A stretch of 64,000 nucleotides of DNA, taken from Pandoraea vervacti. GTDB taxonomy: Bacteria; Pseudomonadota; Gammaproteobacteria; Burkholderiales; Burkholderiaceae. The notes beneath the pieces are model-generated. The model was not told the DNA's origin and searched no databases. It saw nothing but the letters and a program-made list of their open reading frames with translations. This document shows, piece after piece, positions 18,035 through 26,418 of this stretch (position 1 is the first letter of the stretch; each line of letters starts with the position of its first letter). The DNA is taken from the NCBI RefSeq assembly GCF_000934605.2, contig NZ_CP010897.2:2976001-3040000 (forward strand). The letters run 5' to 3'. A program made the translations under genes and the position numbers.

Positions 18035-18884
18035 AGTGCGACAGGTCGTTGAAGCCTTGCGCGAGCGCCACATCCGTGGCTGACATACCGGCCCGCAGCG
18101 CCGGGAGCGCACGCGACAAACGCAATTGATTTCGCCACGCGTGCGGCGCCATGCCCGTCTCACGGGAGAACAACCGCGCCGCGTGAAATGGCGAGAGATC
18201 GACGGCCTCGGCCAGCGTCGTGAGCGACATCGATTCCGTGAGATCGGCCGATAACCGCGCCTTCATCGTTTCGATCCGTACCGCGTCGCGATGGATCGCC
18301 GCGGGCGGCATGCGCGCCTGCGCGTGGCGCACGAGCATCATCGACACCGCCTCGATCAATACGCTCTCCGCGAGCAAGGGGTCCGCGCCGATCTGAAGCA
18401 ATCGATGCGCCTCGAGCAGGCACTGCATGGCCTGGGTGTCGTAGATGACATCTTCGCCGAACCACGGCATGGCGTCGTCGGCGGACGTAGCGTCAATGGC
18501 GGCCGTGGTGGCCGTAGCGTCGGACATGCCCGCCAGCGGATTCGTCAACTGCCGCTGCACCCCCTGAACGAATCCGACCGGCAGATAGAACACGCGGTAA
18601 CGCCAGCCGAAATCGGTCTCCCGCGCCCCGGTATGCACTTCCCCGGGATGGATGATGGCAATCGATCCCGCATACGCCACATGCTCCCTGCCGCGATAAG
18701 CGTAACGCTCCGCCCCGGCCACGATGCACGCGAACGTATACGCATCGTGCCAATGCGGCGCGAAGGTATGGTCGTTGTATTCGGCCGTGAGCATGTCGCC
18801 GCCCGGCACCAGCGACGAGCGCCAGTACAAGGGGGCGTTGCGAAACGGCTGAAATGGCAGAAGGGGTTGGAACACGGCGTCCAT
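17967..18884 (-). CDS. AraC family transcriptional regulator
   Basis: 305 residues. An N-terminal cupin-like sensor (FAPHWHDAYTFACIVAGAER, then GSIAIIHPGEVHTGAR) is followed by a C-terminal double helix-turn-helix at about 205-300 (SLTTLAEAVDLSPFHAARLF, then SATDVALAQGFNDLSHFTRH, FRRAFGVSPGKW). The start at 18884 gives the usual family length; the longer frame reads into the upstream methyltransferase. The 3' end overlaps the convergent LysR gene by 68 bases. It lies 82 bases after tam on the same strand. Confidence 0.9.
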   Translation of the reverse strand: MDAVFQPLLPFQPFRNAPLYWRSSLVPGGDMLTAEYNDHTFAPHWHDAYTFACIVAGAERYAYRGREHVAYAGSIAIIHPGEVHTGARETDFGWRYRVFYLPVGFVQGVQRQLTNPLAGMSDATATTAAIDATSADDAMPWFGEDVIYDTQAMQCLLEAHRLLQIGADPLLAESVLIEAVSMMLVRHAQARMPPAAIHRDAVRIETMKARLSADLTESMSLTTLAEAVDLSPFHAARLFSRETGMAPHAWRNQLRLSRALPALRAGMSATDVALAQGFNDLSHFTRHFRRAFGVSPGKWSVRPGA

Positions 18885-18966
18885 GGCCGCTACTTTACAC
18901 CGGGCGACGCACCGACGCCCGGCGGTGGACGTCGCGCACTTCAGCCCCGGAGCGCAGGCCGGCCGA

Positions 18967-19800
18967 TCAGCGTGTCGCCACGACGAAGAGCCTGGGGAAT
19001 GGCAGCAGCACCGTGCCGTCTGCCAACGCCGGATAAGCCTTCGCCACTTCCTCGGTGTATCGCTCAAGGAAGGCGTCGCGCGAGGCGTCGTCAAGCCGGG
19101 CAAGGAAGGGGCGCAGCGCGCTGCCTTTGAACCATTCGACGACTGCCGGGGCGCCGCCTGCGAGCGGATGGTAATAGGTGGTGCGCCAGACGTCGACACG
19201 TGAGCACAGCGCACGCAGCATCGGGTAATAGAACGCGGCGCCGTGACGCGCCGTGCGCTCGGCCCCTTTGAGTTTGTCTGCCCAGCGCGGGTCGGCAGCG
19301 ACCTCGCGCATCAGACGATGGGCGGGTTCATCGAGGTTGTCGGGCGTCTGAACCGCAAGCGAGCCGCCGGGCGCCAGACATTCGACCAGACGCGGATACA
19401 GCGTTTCGTGATCGGGTAGCCATTGCAGGACCGCGTTCGCCAGAATCACATCGAACGGACCGTCTTTCCACGTGCCGATATCGGCAATGTCCGCCACGTC
19501 GAAGTGAAACTGCGGCAAACGCTTGCGTGCTGCGTCGACCATGTCCTGCGAACTGTCCAGGCCAAGCACTTCGGCCTTCGCATAGCGGGCGGCAAGCACT
19601 TCAGTCGAGTTGCCGGGGCCGCAGCCGATATCGACGACACGCGCGGCCGCACGACCGGGAAGCTCGGGAATGGCGGCGACGAGATCGCGCACGGGGCGCG
19701 TGCGCTCGTCTTCGAACTTGACGTACTGCGACGCCTGCCACGCCAGATTCGTCGGATTCGTCGGCGTGGTCGAGGCAATGGCTTGCTGGTCTTGCGACAT
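18967..19800 (-). CDS. tam: Trans-aconitate 2-methyltransferase
   Basis: 277 residues, a class I SAM-dependent methyltransferase that methylates trans-aconitate, a spontaneous isomer of cis-aconitate that inhibits aconitase. The SAM site DIGCGPGNS lies at about 57-65, followed by VLGLDSSQDMVDAARKRLP and FDVILANAVLQWLPDH. Conserved Tam features include the start region WQASQYVKFEDERTRPVRDL and YYHPLAG. Length and pattern agree with Tam. Cytoplasmic. Upstream lies the anti-sigma gene, 44 bases away on the same strand, so read-through is possible. Confidence 0.9.
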   Translation of the reverse strand: MSQDQQAIASTTPTNPTNLAWQASQYVKFEDERTRPVRDLVAAIPELPGRAAARVVDIGCGPGNSTEVLAARYAKAEVLGLDSSQDMVDAARKRLPQFHFDVADIADIGTWKDGPFDVILANAVLQWLPDHETLYPRLVECLAPGGSLAVQTPDNLDEPAHRLMREVAADPRWADKLKGAERTARHGAAFYYPMLRALCSRVDVWRTTYYHPLAGGAPAVVEWFKGSALRPFLARLDDASRDAFLERYTEEVAKAYPALADGTVLLPFPRLFVVATR

Positions 19801-19844
19801 GAATCGACTCCATAGGGGGCTGGGAACGCGCAGCCGTCACGATA

Positions 19845-20708
19845 TCAGGTCGCGGCCTGCAGCGCCTCCACGAAGACTCGCAGATGCGACGGCTCTGCGT
19901 CGGTGATCGCCCAGAACGTCATCCCGTTGCGTCGCCAGCGCGCAATCGCGTAGCCGTCCGACCCTGTGATCGTCGGGGCAGCGGACGCTTTGTCACGCGC
20001 GGGGAACACGTAAAGATCGATCGGATGCTGGTCCGTGTGATAAACGAGCACGGATACCGTGCGTCCACCGACATAGTCGAGACGCCCACCCGCCAACGCA
20101 AAGCCCTTGTCCGCGAGGTCGACGACCGGCGGCGCGTAATCGAGACGCCCGTTGAACCACGGTTTGACCGTATGCCGGTCGGTCGACACGACGTCGAGCG
20201 GATGCTGCGACAACAGCGCGCGAACATGACTGGACACGATTTCCTGCGGTTGCAGGCCGCTCGGCGCCTGAGGCTCGGTGGCCGGCGCAGGCGCCGGAGG
20301 GCGCCCGACGAGCAACGCCATCGCTACCGCGAGGCCCCCGAGTATCGCGCCGCCCGCCCCGCCGAACAGCCATGGCGCGAGGCTTGGCCCCCGTGCGGCG
20401 TCGGTGGATACTGCGGGCCGTGCGTTCTGCGTGGGGTGAACAGGCTGTCCAGGCTGTGCAGACTCTGTGGCCTTGGGCGGCGGCGTCTCGCGCTGCGGCC
20501 CGGTGTCCGACGATGACGTCGACGCCGCGGGATCCATCATTCGCTCTGCGCTCGCGAGTTCATCCCGAAGGCGCTCTCGCAGCGCGTGCGGCGGTTTGTG
20601 ATGTAGCGAACCGTCGCGCAACATCTTGCCCAAGGTCGTATCGCCGCTTGGTGTCGATGGCGTCGATGGCGTGGACGGCGTGTCTTTGGCGTCGTCAGGC
20701 TTGTTCAT
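19845..20708 (-). CDS. Anti-sigma factor, single-pass membrane protein
   Basis: 287 residues. The cytoplasmic N-terminus has a TPS repeat (residues 10-21) and helices around LGKMLRDGSLHHKPPHALRE; one membrane segment follows at about 112-136 (WLFGGAGGAILGGLAVAMAL). The periplasmic part carries the pattern common to membrane anti-sigma partners of ECF factors (SSHVRALLSQHPLDVVSTDR, then HTVKPWFNGRLDYAPPV, then FALAGGRLDYVGGRTVSVLV). No CxxC zinc motif is visible. Its start overlaps the end of the sigma gene by 14 bases, indicating translational coupling. It probably holds the sigma factor inactive until an envelope signal arrives. Confidence 0.88.
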   Translation of the reverse strand: MNKPDDAKDTPSTPSTPSTPSGDTTLGKMLRDGSLHHKPPHALRERLRDELASAERMMDPAASTSSSDTGPQRETPPPKATESAQPGQPVHPTQNARPAVSTDAARGPSLAPWLFGGAGGAILGGLAVAMALLVGRPPAPAPATEPQAPSGLQPQEIVSSHVRALLSQHPLDVVSTDRHTVKPWFNGRLDYAPPVVDLADKGFALAGGRLDYVGGRTVSVLVYHTDQHPIDLYVFPARDKASAAPTITGSDGYAIARWRRNGMTFWAITDAEPSHLRVFVEALQAAT

Positions 20709-21357
20709 CGTGTCCTCCCGCAGAGGTGCCGTCCATCGGCAGACGTGTGAGACGAGTGACCTGGGCGGAGGTCAATGGCGACGCAGCCACTGATTTGTCA
20801 CGCGCGGCCAGCACGGCTGTTGCCAGCATTTGTCGGGCACGCGCCAGACGCGACATGACGGTGCCCGCCGGCACGCCGACGATCGTTTCGATCTCCCGGT
20901 AGCTCATATCCTCCATCTCTCGCAGGACCAGCACCTCGCGGAACACCACGGGCAAGGTGGCAAGGGCGTCGCGCACCAATGCACATTCGTCGCGCCGCAG
21001 GGCGAGCGTCTGCGGATCGCCCGGTGCGGCATCGTCCCAGCCCGGCAACCGCACTTCGTCTTGCGCGCGCTGTGCGGCTTCGTCGAATGGGGTTCCGTCT
21101 GCAGCGTCGGAGCGCCGCCGCCATTCCGTGAGCCATGTGTTGCGCACGATCGCGAGCAGCCACGCGCGCGCGTTCTCGCCCCGAAAGCCGTCGAAAAAGC
21201 GCAACGCCCGCAAATAGGCTTCCTGCACGATGTCATCGGCGTCGCTCGCGCTGCCCGATAACCAGCGCGCGAGGTTGTACGCCGCGTCGAGGTGCGGCAA
21301 GGCCAATGCTTCGAAGCGTCCTGACGCCGGAGCGTCCGACTTGTCTGGGTCGGTCAC
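20695..21357 (-). CDS. ECF-type RNA polymerase sigma factor
   Basis: 220 residues. Region 2 is visible at about 22-90 (LDAAYNLARWLSGSASDADD, then IVQEAYLRALRFFDGFRGEN, ARAWLLAIVRNTW) and region 4 at about 128-185 (LATLPVVFREVLVLREMEDM, then SYREIETIVGVPAGTVMSRL). No region 3, as expected for ECF factors. Extra C-terminal residues (about 190-220) are Ser/Thr-rich. Coupled to the anti-sigma gene downstream, and 137 bases after the cupredoxin gene upstream. Confidence 0.93.
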   Translation of the reverse strand: MTDPDKSDAPASGRFEALALPHLDAAYNLARWLSGSASDADDIVQEAYLRALRFFDGFRGENARAWLLAIVRNTWLTEWRRRSDAADGTPFDEAAQRAQDEVRLPGWDDAAPGDPQTLALRRDECALVRDALATLPVVFREVLVLREMEDMSYREIETIVGVPAGTVMSRLARARQMLATAVLAARDKSVAASPLTSAQVTRLTRLPMDGTSAGGHDEQA

Positions 21358-21494
21358 CGGGCTCTCCCGTGGGCGGGCGGCTGCGCCCGCATGAGTGGAA
21401 CTGTCGATGCGGGGCCGTCGATGACTGACAGCTACGCAACGCCAGTAGGCTCATTGAATCACATCTACCGCCACGAATTCCCGTCGGGGGTCCG

Positions 21495-21884
21495 TTATTT
21501 CACGACAATCACCCCCGTCATGTGGGGATGTACGGCACAGAAGTACGGATACGTTCCCGGCTTGTCGAACGTGAACGCAAAGGCTGCGTCGGTGTCCAGC
21601 GCCCCCGAAGCAAACGCTCGAGGCGTGGAGGCACTGGTCACGGTGTGCGGCTCGTCGTCACGATTGATCCAAGTGACCCGGGCGCCCGCCTTGACGGTGA
21701 GTGTCGCGGGCGCAAACGTGAAGTTCTCGATATGGACGGCGCCGGTGTTGGGTGTGGCCTCGCCCGCGCTCGCGGGCAAGGGCAAGGGCAAGGCGAGCGT
21801 CAGCAGGCTCGAAACGGTGATGACAAGACGACCGGGCCACACGCGAGGTTGCACGGCACGAGTCCGCAAATGAGGGGATTGCAT
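21495..21884 (-). CDS. Cupredoxin (plastocyanin/amicyanin-like blue copper protein)
   Basis: 129 residues, exported (hydrophobic leader VITVSSLLTLALPLPLPASA). The type 1 copper site is complete: His80 in DDEPHTV, Cys116, His119 and Met122 in YFCAVHPHM. The short loop between Cys, His and Met resembles amicyanin/pseudoazurin-type single-domain cupredoxins. A likely periplasmic electron carrier or copper-binding protein. The start has GGGAGA upstream, 15 bases after the stop of the metallophosphoesterase, so the two are co-transcribed. Confidence 0.92.
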   Translation of the reverse strand: MQSPHLRTRAVQPRVWPGRLVITVSSLLTLALPLPLPASAGEATPNTGAVHIENFTFAPATLTVKAGARVTWINRDDEPHTVTSASTPRAFASGALDTDAAFAFTFDKPGTYPYFCAVHPHMTGVIVVK

Positions 21885-21899
21885 GATCTGTCTCCCGAA

Positions 21900-22937
21900 T
21901 CACGACGCCAGTGTGGCATCGCCGAGCGATGGCGCGCCGTCGAGCGAGGTGAAATCGACGCGGCGAATGCCCAGGGTTCGCCCCAACTGCGAGGCCTCGA
22001 CCTTTAGGGGGCCGGGTCCCGGCCCATCGCCTGGCGCCGGTTGCGGAAAGGCCGTCGACATGGCCGTTTGCAGTCGCACATTGCCCTCGACCTTTTGCAG
22101 TGTCTGATGGATATGACCGTTGAGCACCGTGACCGAACCGAACGGACGCAACAGCGCGAGCGCCCGGTCGCCGTCGTCCGTGCCCCAGCCCCAAGCGGGA
22201 TAGACGGACCAGAGCGGCATGTGGGCGAACACCACGAGCGGCGTGCTGTGGGTGCGGCCCTTGAGGTCGGCCGCGAGCCATGCGAGTTGCGTGTCCCCAA
22301 GATAGCCCATGCCGCCGGGCTTCAGGTTCAGCACGTTCACGAGCGCGATGAAATGCACGCCCTGCTGATCGAAGCTGTACCAGCCGGTGCTACGGTCGTC
22401 GGGAGCGATGCGGGAGATGCGGGAAACGCTGGAAACGCTGGAAACGCTGGAAAAGCGGGCAAAGAAGGCGCGACCGTCGTCGCCAATGACATCGTGCTCG
22501 CCCGGCACGTAGTACGTCTCCAGACCCGCGCCGTTCACGATCTGCTGCGCGATGTCGAACTCTTCGGGACGCGAGAGATGACTGACGTCACCCGTGTGCA
22601 GCATGAACGCGGGGCGCTGCGCGGCGCCGCGAATGCGCTCGATCGCGGATTGCAGCGTGGCCGCCGGGTCGGGGTTCGGCGCCTTGTTGAACCCGATGTG
22701 ACTGTCGCTGATCTGCACGAAGGACAGCGTGTTGCCGGAGACCGCGCCGGAGGCGGTCTGAGCGGCGGATGCCGCGACGCCGCCTAGCGACATGCCGCGC
22801 GGCACCCCGCCCTCGAGTGTCCACAGGATGCCGCCCCCCGCCCATGCCAGACAGGTCATCGCCCGGCGGCGCGACATCGAAGGCGACACGCCCTCGCTCC
22901 GCGCTGCGCCGTCGTCTCGCTGTGCTCGACGCTTCAT
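21900..22937 (-). CDS. Exported metallophosphoesterase
   Basis: 345 residues, a calcineurin-like dinuclear-metal phosphoesterase. A twin-arginine-like leader (MSRRRAMTCLAWAGGGILW, about 21-39) suggests Tat export. Metal motifs in order: DSH (78-80), GDVSH (116-120), GEHD (147-150, replacing GNHD), AHMPLW (238-243) and GHIH (274-277). A run of SSV/SVS repeats (about 163-173), coded by an exact 9-base tandem repeat, sits in a surface loop after GEHD. The start at 22937 has GGAGG six bases upstream. First gene of the unit with cupredoxin and the sigma/anti-sigma pair. Confidence 0.9.
   Translation of the reverse strand: MKRRAQRDDGAARSEGVSPSMSRRRAMTCLAWAGGGILWTLEGGVPRGMSLGGVAASAAQTASGAVSGNTLSFVQISDSHIGFNKAPNPDPAATLQSAIERIRGAAQRPAFMLHTGDVSHLSRPEEFDIAQQIVNGAGLETYYVPGEHDVIGDDGRAFFARFSSVSSVSSVSRISRIAPDDRSTGWYSFDQQGVHFIALVNVLNLKPGGMGYLGDTQLAWLAADLKGRTHSTPLVVFAHMPLWSVYPAWGWGTDDGDRALALLRPFGSVTVLNGHIHQTLQKVEGNVRLQTAMSTAFPQPAPGDGPGPGPLKVEASQLGRTLGIRRVDFTSLDGAPSLGDATLAS
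22422..22457. repeat. GGAAACGCT tandem repeat inside the metallophosphoesterase
   Basis: Three exact copies of GGAAACGCT (22422-22448) followed by one imperfect copy. On the coding strand it gives Ser-Val-Ser units. Copy number changes by multiples of 9 would keep the frame. Confidence 0.9.
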
Positions 22938-23040
22938 GGTCCACCTCCGCACACGGACGCGTCCCGCTCATCCCGATGACGAGGTTTGGCGCACCGTTAT
23001 CCGTCATACCGGTGGAGATACCGTTTTATTCCCGACAGGC

Positions 23041-23952
23041 TCAAAGCGGCGAGTAGGTCCAGCGCGCCGAACTCGGACTTGCGCTCGCGTGCGCGGGGCT
23101 GTCTGCGTGCGCCGGTCCGCCCACATGCCATGACGGCACCGCATTGAGTACGCTCTGGCAGCCGTTGCCGCTGAATGTCACCGCGTCGGACCGGGGATTC
23201 ACGCTTCCCTTGCCGAGCAACGGCGTCGGGTCCACCGGTGTGCCCTTACGACGCAATTCGAAATGCAGGTGCGGACCGGTCGCCATCCCCGACTGGCCGA
23301 CGGCCCCAATGTTCTGCCCCGTGATGACGGCGTTGCCCACGCGCAAGTCGCGCGCCAGCGATGACAGATGCGCGTAGACGGTTTCGCTGTCGTAACGGTG
23401 CGCGATCACGACGTATCGCCCGAAACCGCGTCGCTCGTTGCCAATATGCTTCACCTTGCCTTCCGCGGCGGCGACGACCGGCGTGCCGGCGGGGGCCGCA
23501 AAATCCACGCCATTGTGGCTATGCGACACGCGACGGATCGGATGACGACGCTGGCCAAAGTTCGATGTCATTCGCGCGCCGGACACGGGCATGACGAAGG
23601 TCTTGCCGTCATGCGACGACTGCGCGCTCAACAATGGCGCAAACAGGCGCGAGCGCCCCATCGCACTCGACACCGGTGTCAGCGCAACCGTTGAAATCGT
23701 GCCGCAGATGGACTGGCGCAGCGCGACCGGCGCCGTCGTTACGGAAGGCAGCGTGTGGGCGAACGCAGACGCGGCCGTCAGGCGCGGATGTGCGTGCAGC
23801 GGATCACCAGCGGCAGCCAGCGCGGGAGTGGGAGCGGATAGCGCCAGCAGGACCCACACGGCATGAGCACGCGCGCTCTGGCCTCGCAGGCCTAGCGCGC
23901 CGCCATCCGACGCGGCGCAAGGGCGCGCCACGAGAGGAGAAGAGGAAAACAT
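23041..23952 (-). CDS. M23 family zinc metallopeptidase
   Basis: 303 residues, exported. A leader lies at about 30-48 (AVWVLLALSAPTPALAAAG). The M23 domain is at about 118-245, with the zinc motif HNGVD (146-150), YAHLSS (193-198) and HLHFE (228-232), the LytM arrangement with all ligands kept. It should cut peptidoglycan cross-bridges or activate amidases, in the periplasm. The C-terminal 60 residues are Ser/Pro/Ala-rich and contain one Cys. The single-domain layout without LysM or coiled coil leaves the exact role open. Confidence 0.9.
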   Translation of the reverse strand: MFSSSPLVARPCAASDGGALGLRGQSARAHAVWVLLALSAPTPALAAAGDPLHAHPRLTAASAFAHTLPSVTTAPVALRQSICGTISTVALTPVSSAMGRSRLFAPLLSAQSSHDGKTFVMPVSGARMTSNFGQRRHPIRRVSHSHNGVDFAAPAGTPVVAAAEGKVKHIGNERRGFGRYVVIAHRYDSETVYAHLSSLARDLRVGNAVITGQNIGAVGQSGMATGPHLHFELRRKGTPVDPTPLLGKGSVNPRSDAVTFSGNGCQSVLNAVPSWHVGGPAHADSPAHASASPSSARWTYSPL

Positions 23953-24181
23953 GGCTCGACAGACGGGATCGGAAACGACGCAGTCTACGGGCCATGTGAG
24001 CGCTATTTTATGGGAAAACCCCTAAACAGCACGCAAACAGCGGCTAAAACACCCCATTTTGGGACTTCACCCATTACGAGGGAACCCCGCCGTCGCGATG
24101 CACTCGCTCACGCGTTCACACGTGCGGACATCGGCATCGGGAAAGACGCCCGGCGTGGCACCCATGCACCGTCGTCGTACC

Positions 24182-25345
24182 TCATTGCGACGCACTCGCT
24201 GGCGCGGCCGTCACCCGATGCGGCAGCAAGCGCCGCGCCGCCGGGCCACTCACATGTCGATGCAGCGCGCCGCCAAGCAACGTGCAGACGATCAGCGCCG
24301 GCACGTAGACGAGGAACGTCCAGCGCATGTCGCCGTTGGCGAGCGCCAGATACGTCGGGGTGAGTGCGAGCACGACGAACATGTGACTGAGATAGATCTC
24401 GTAACTCCATCGTCCCATTTGCGTGAGCCAGCGAAGACCGCGCGGCATGACACGCGTCGCGCCGTGGGCCGCGGCAAGCCAGAGCGCCGCGCTCACGCAG
24501 AGCAACGACATGACGTGATCGTGCATGAGCGGCCACAACACATCACCATAAAAAACGACGGCGAGCAGACCCGTGGCGCCCAGCGCAGCGATCCCTCCGG
24601 CGAGCTCTCGCGGCAGCGTCACGCGTTGCATGGCGAGCGCCGTCAGCACACCCCAGGCGATGGCGGCCATGCCCGGCAGATAGGCCTTCTCCTGCCAGAT
24701 TTCATTGCCCTGCAATGCCGCGCGCGTCCACGGCAGCGAGAGCGTTAGCGCCATGAGCGCCACCACACGCCACGGCCCGCGCAGCAGTAGGCAGAACACG
24801 GGGAACACGAGATAAAAGCACGCTTCGATGGACAACGACCAGAGTACGTCCCATCCCCCTGGCAACCAGTTCGTACGACCTTCGTACCAGTTCAGGGTCA
24901 TGCTGAGCGCCGACGCCACCGCGCCAGCCAGCGACTGCCCCGGCTTGTCGATGACGAAGGTCGGCACGCCGAGCAGATGCATGACGCACAGCACGGTGAG
25001 CAAAAGCAGCAGCAACGGAAAAATGCGAACGGCGCGCAGTGCATAGAAATGGCGCCAGCGCATGGCGTCGAGCGAGCCGTACCGCTCCAGGGACCGACGC
25101 GTGATCACGAAGCCCGAGATGACGAAAAACACGAACACGGCTTCGTAACCGTTAAAGCTGATGCCTTTGATGACACGGGCCGGCAATACCTCGCCCAGCA
25201 GACTGGGGCCGAGCGGGAGTCGGAATTTCAGCGCGAGGTGATGAACGACCACGAACAGGATGGACAGGCCGCGCAGGAGGTCGATGCCGTCGTTGCGCGA
25301 ACGCAGCCGCGCCGCGTGCGGCGCCGGCGTCGGGGGAAAAGCCAT
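24182..25345 (-). CDS. Acyltransferase 3 family integral membrane protein
   Basis: 387 residues, about ten membrane helices. The N-terminal signature IDLLRGLSILFVVVHHLALK (21-40) includes the catalytic His pair region of acyltransferase-3 proteins, and FFVISGFVITRRSLERYGS is the second family motif. It probably transfers an acyl group to a surface polysaccharide or lipid (OafA-like). No SGNH domain is attached. The start at 25345 follows GGAG; the longer frame lacks a site. Divergent from the PAP2 gene. The substrate is not identifiable. Confidence 0.88.
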   Translation of the reverse strand: MAFPPTPAPHAARLRSRNDGIDLLRGLSILFVVVHHLALKFRLPLGPSLLGEVLPARVIKGISFNGYEAVFVFFVISGFVITRRSLERYGSLDAMRWRHFYALRAVRIFPLLLLLLTVLCVMHLLGVPTFVIDKPGQSLAGAVASALSMTLNWYEGRTNWLPGGWDVLWSLSIEACFYLVFPVFCLLLRGPWRVVALMALTLSLPWTRAALQGNEIWQEKAYLPGMAAIAWGVLTALAMQRVTLPRELAGGIAALGATGLLAVVFYGDVLWPLMHDHVMSLLCVSAALWLAAAHGATRVMPRGLRWLTQMGRWSYEIYLSHMFVVLALTPTYLALANGDMRWTFLVYVPALIVCTLLGGALHRHVSGPAARRLLPHRVTAAPASASQ

Positions 25346-25414
25346 GGAAACTCCGGGAACGGTGTGCGGGGGGTCACACCGCAGATATCGTACTACGGTC
25401 ACCGATCGGCGACA

Positions 25415-25434
25415 CCCCATCGAATTCGATGGGG
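25415..25434. promoter_or_regulatory. 20-bp perfect palindrome between divergent acyltransferase and PAP2 genes
   Basis: CCCCATCGAATTCGATGGGG is fully self-complementary and lies about 70 bases before the acyltransferase start, in the shared regulatory gap. A dimeric repressor site is the simplest reading. Confidence 0.5.
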
Positions 25435-25605
25435 AGCCCGTGCGCACAGTGCGCCACCCTATGCTTGCCGAACGAACGGGCAGCTTCGTTGTCGGACGGC
25501 CCAGGGTTCGCGACGCCCCATGGCAATTTGGTGACGTCATGACGGCGCGCGTAAGATAGCGCTTTCGCCCGGAGCCTTCTGTTCCCGGGCCGTCTTCTGG
25601 TAGTC

Positions 25606-26286
25606 ATGTCTAATTTCTGGATCACCATTACCGATTTCGGCAGTGCCGCCGTCACCGTGCCGCTGGCCATCGCCCTCACCCTCTGGTTGCTCTGCGCCCG
25701 TGCCTGGCACACGGCGCTGGTCTGGGTCGCGCTGTTCGGCGCCGGCTCGTTCGTCGTGGCCGTCTCCAAAGTCATGTTCCTCGGCTGGGGACTTGGCGTG
25801 CGCGAGATCGATTTCACGGGGGTGAGCGGCCATACGATGTTTGCAGCCACCGTCTACCCGGTCATGGCGTGGTTGCTGCTGCGCAAGCTTGCGTGGCCGT
25901 GGCGCGCGCTCGGCGTGCTGGCCGCGGCGGCAGGGAGTGTCGCGGTCGGTGTCTCGCGCATCGCGTTGTCGGCACACTCGGTCTCGGAATCGGTCGCGGG
26001 GTGCGTGGTCGGTTTCTCCGTCTGGGCCGCGTTTGCGTGGTTCACGCGGGGCGACGACACCCCCAACGTCAAGACGCTGCCGATGGCCGCCAGCCTGTTC
26101 GCCCTCATGATCTGGCTGCACGGCGAGAGCGTACCCACGCAACGCTGGATCACCGACATCGCGCTCATGATGTCGGGCCGGGAACAGCCATTCAAACGCT
26201 ACAGTTGGCTGGCGCGCAAGCCCTCCCCCCTGCCCTCGGCACCCGCCATTCCGTCGCCGGTCGGCGCGCCTTCGTCCGTGCGTTGA
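25606..26286 (+). CDS. PAP2 family phosphatase
   Basis: 226 residues, about five membrane helices. Phosphatase motif 2 is SGHT at 74-77 and motif 3 is SRIALSAH at 117-124 with the catalytic His124; motif 1 is weak (VSKVM around 53-57). It should remove phosphate from a lipid phosphate such as phosphatidate or undecaprenyl pyrophosphate at the inner membrane. The C-terminal 50 residues are a Pro/Ser-rich tail. Divergent from the acyltransferase, which suggests shared control and perhaps a linked role in lipid or surface-glycan modification. Confidence 0.85.
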   Translation: MSNFWITITDFGSAAVTVPLAIALTLWLLCARAWHTALVWVALFGAGSFVVAVSKVMFLGWGLGVREIDFTGVSGHTMFAATVYPVMAWLLLRKLAWPWRALGVLAAAAGSVAVGVSRIALSAHSVSESVAGCVVGFSVWAAFAWFTRGDDTPNVKTLPMAASLFALMIWLHGESVPTQRWITDIALMMSGREQPFKRYSWLARKPSPLPSAPAIPSPVGAPSSVR

Positions 26287-26418
26287 AGCCGCAGCGACGC
26301 GCGAGGATGACGCGTCGGGCCGTGCGCGCAACTTGTCGGAGATCAGAGTCGTCATACGTGGCGTGCGTTATATTCACCGAAACGCCGACACACGTCGCGC
26401 GACTGAACGGAGTTCGCC

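Noticed and set aside
22422..22457. CRISPR-like repeat
   Set aside because: Units are 9 bases with no spacers and lie inside a coding frame.
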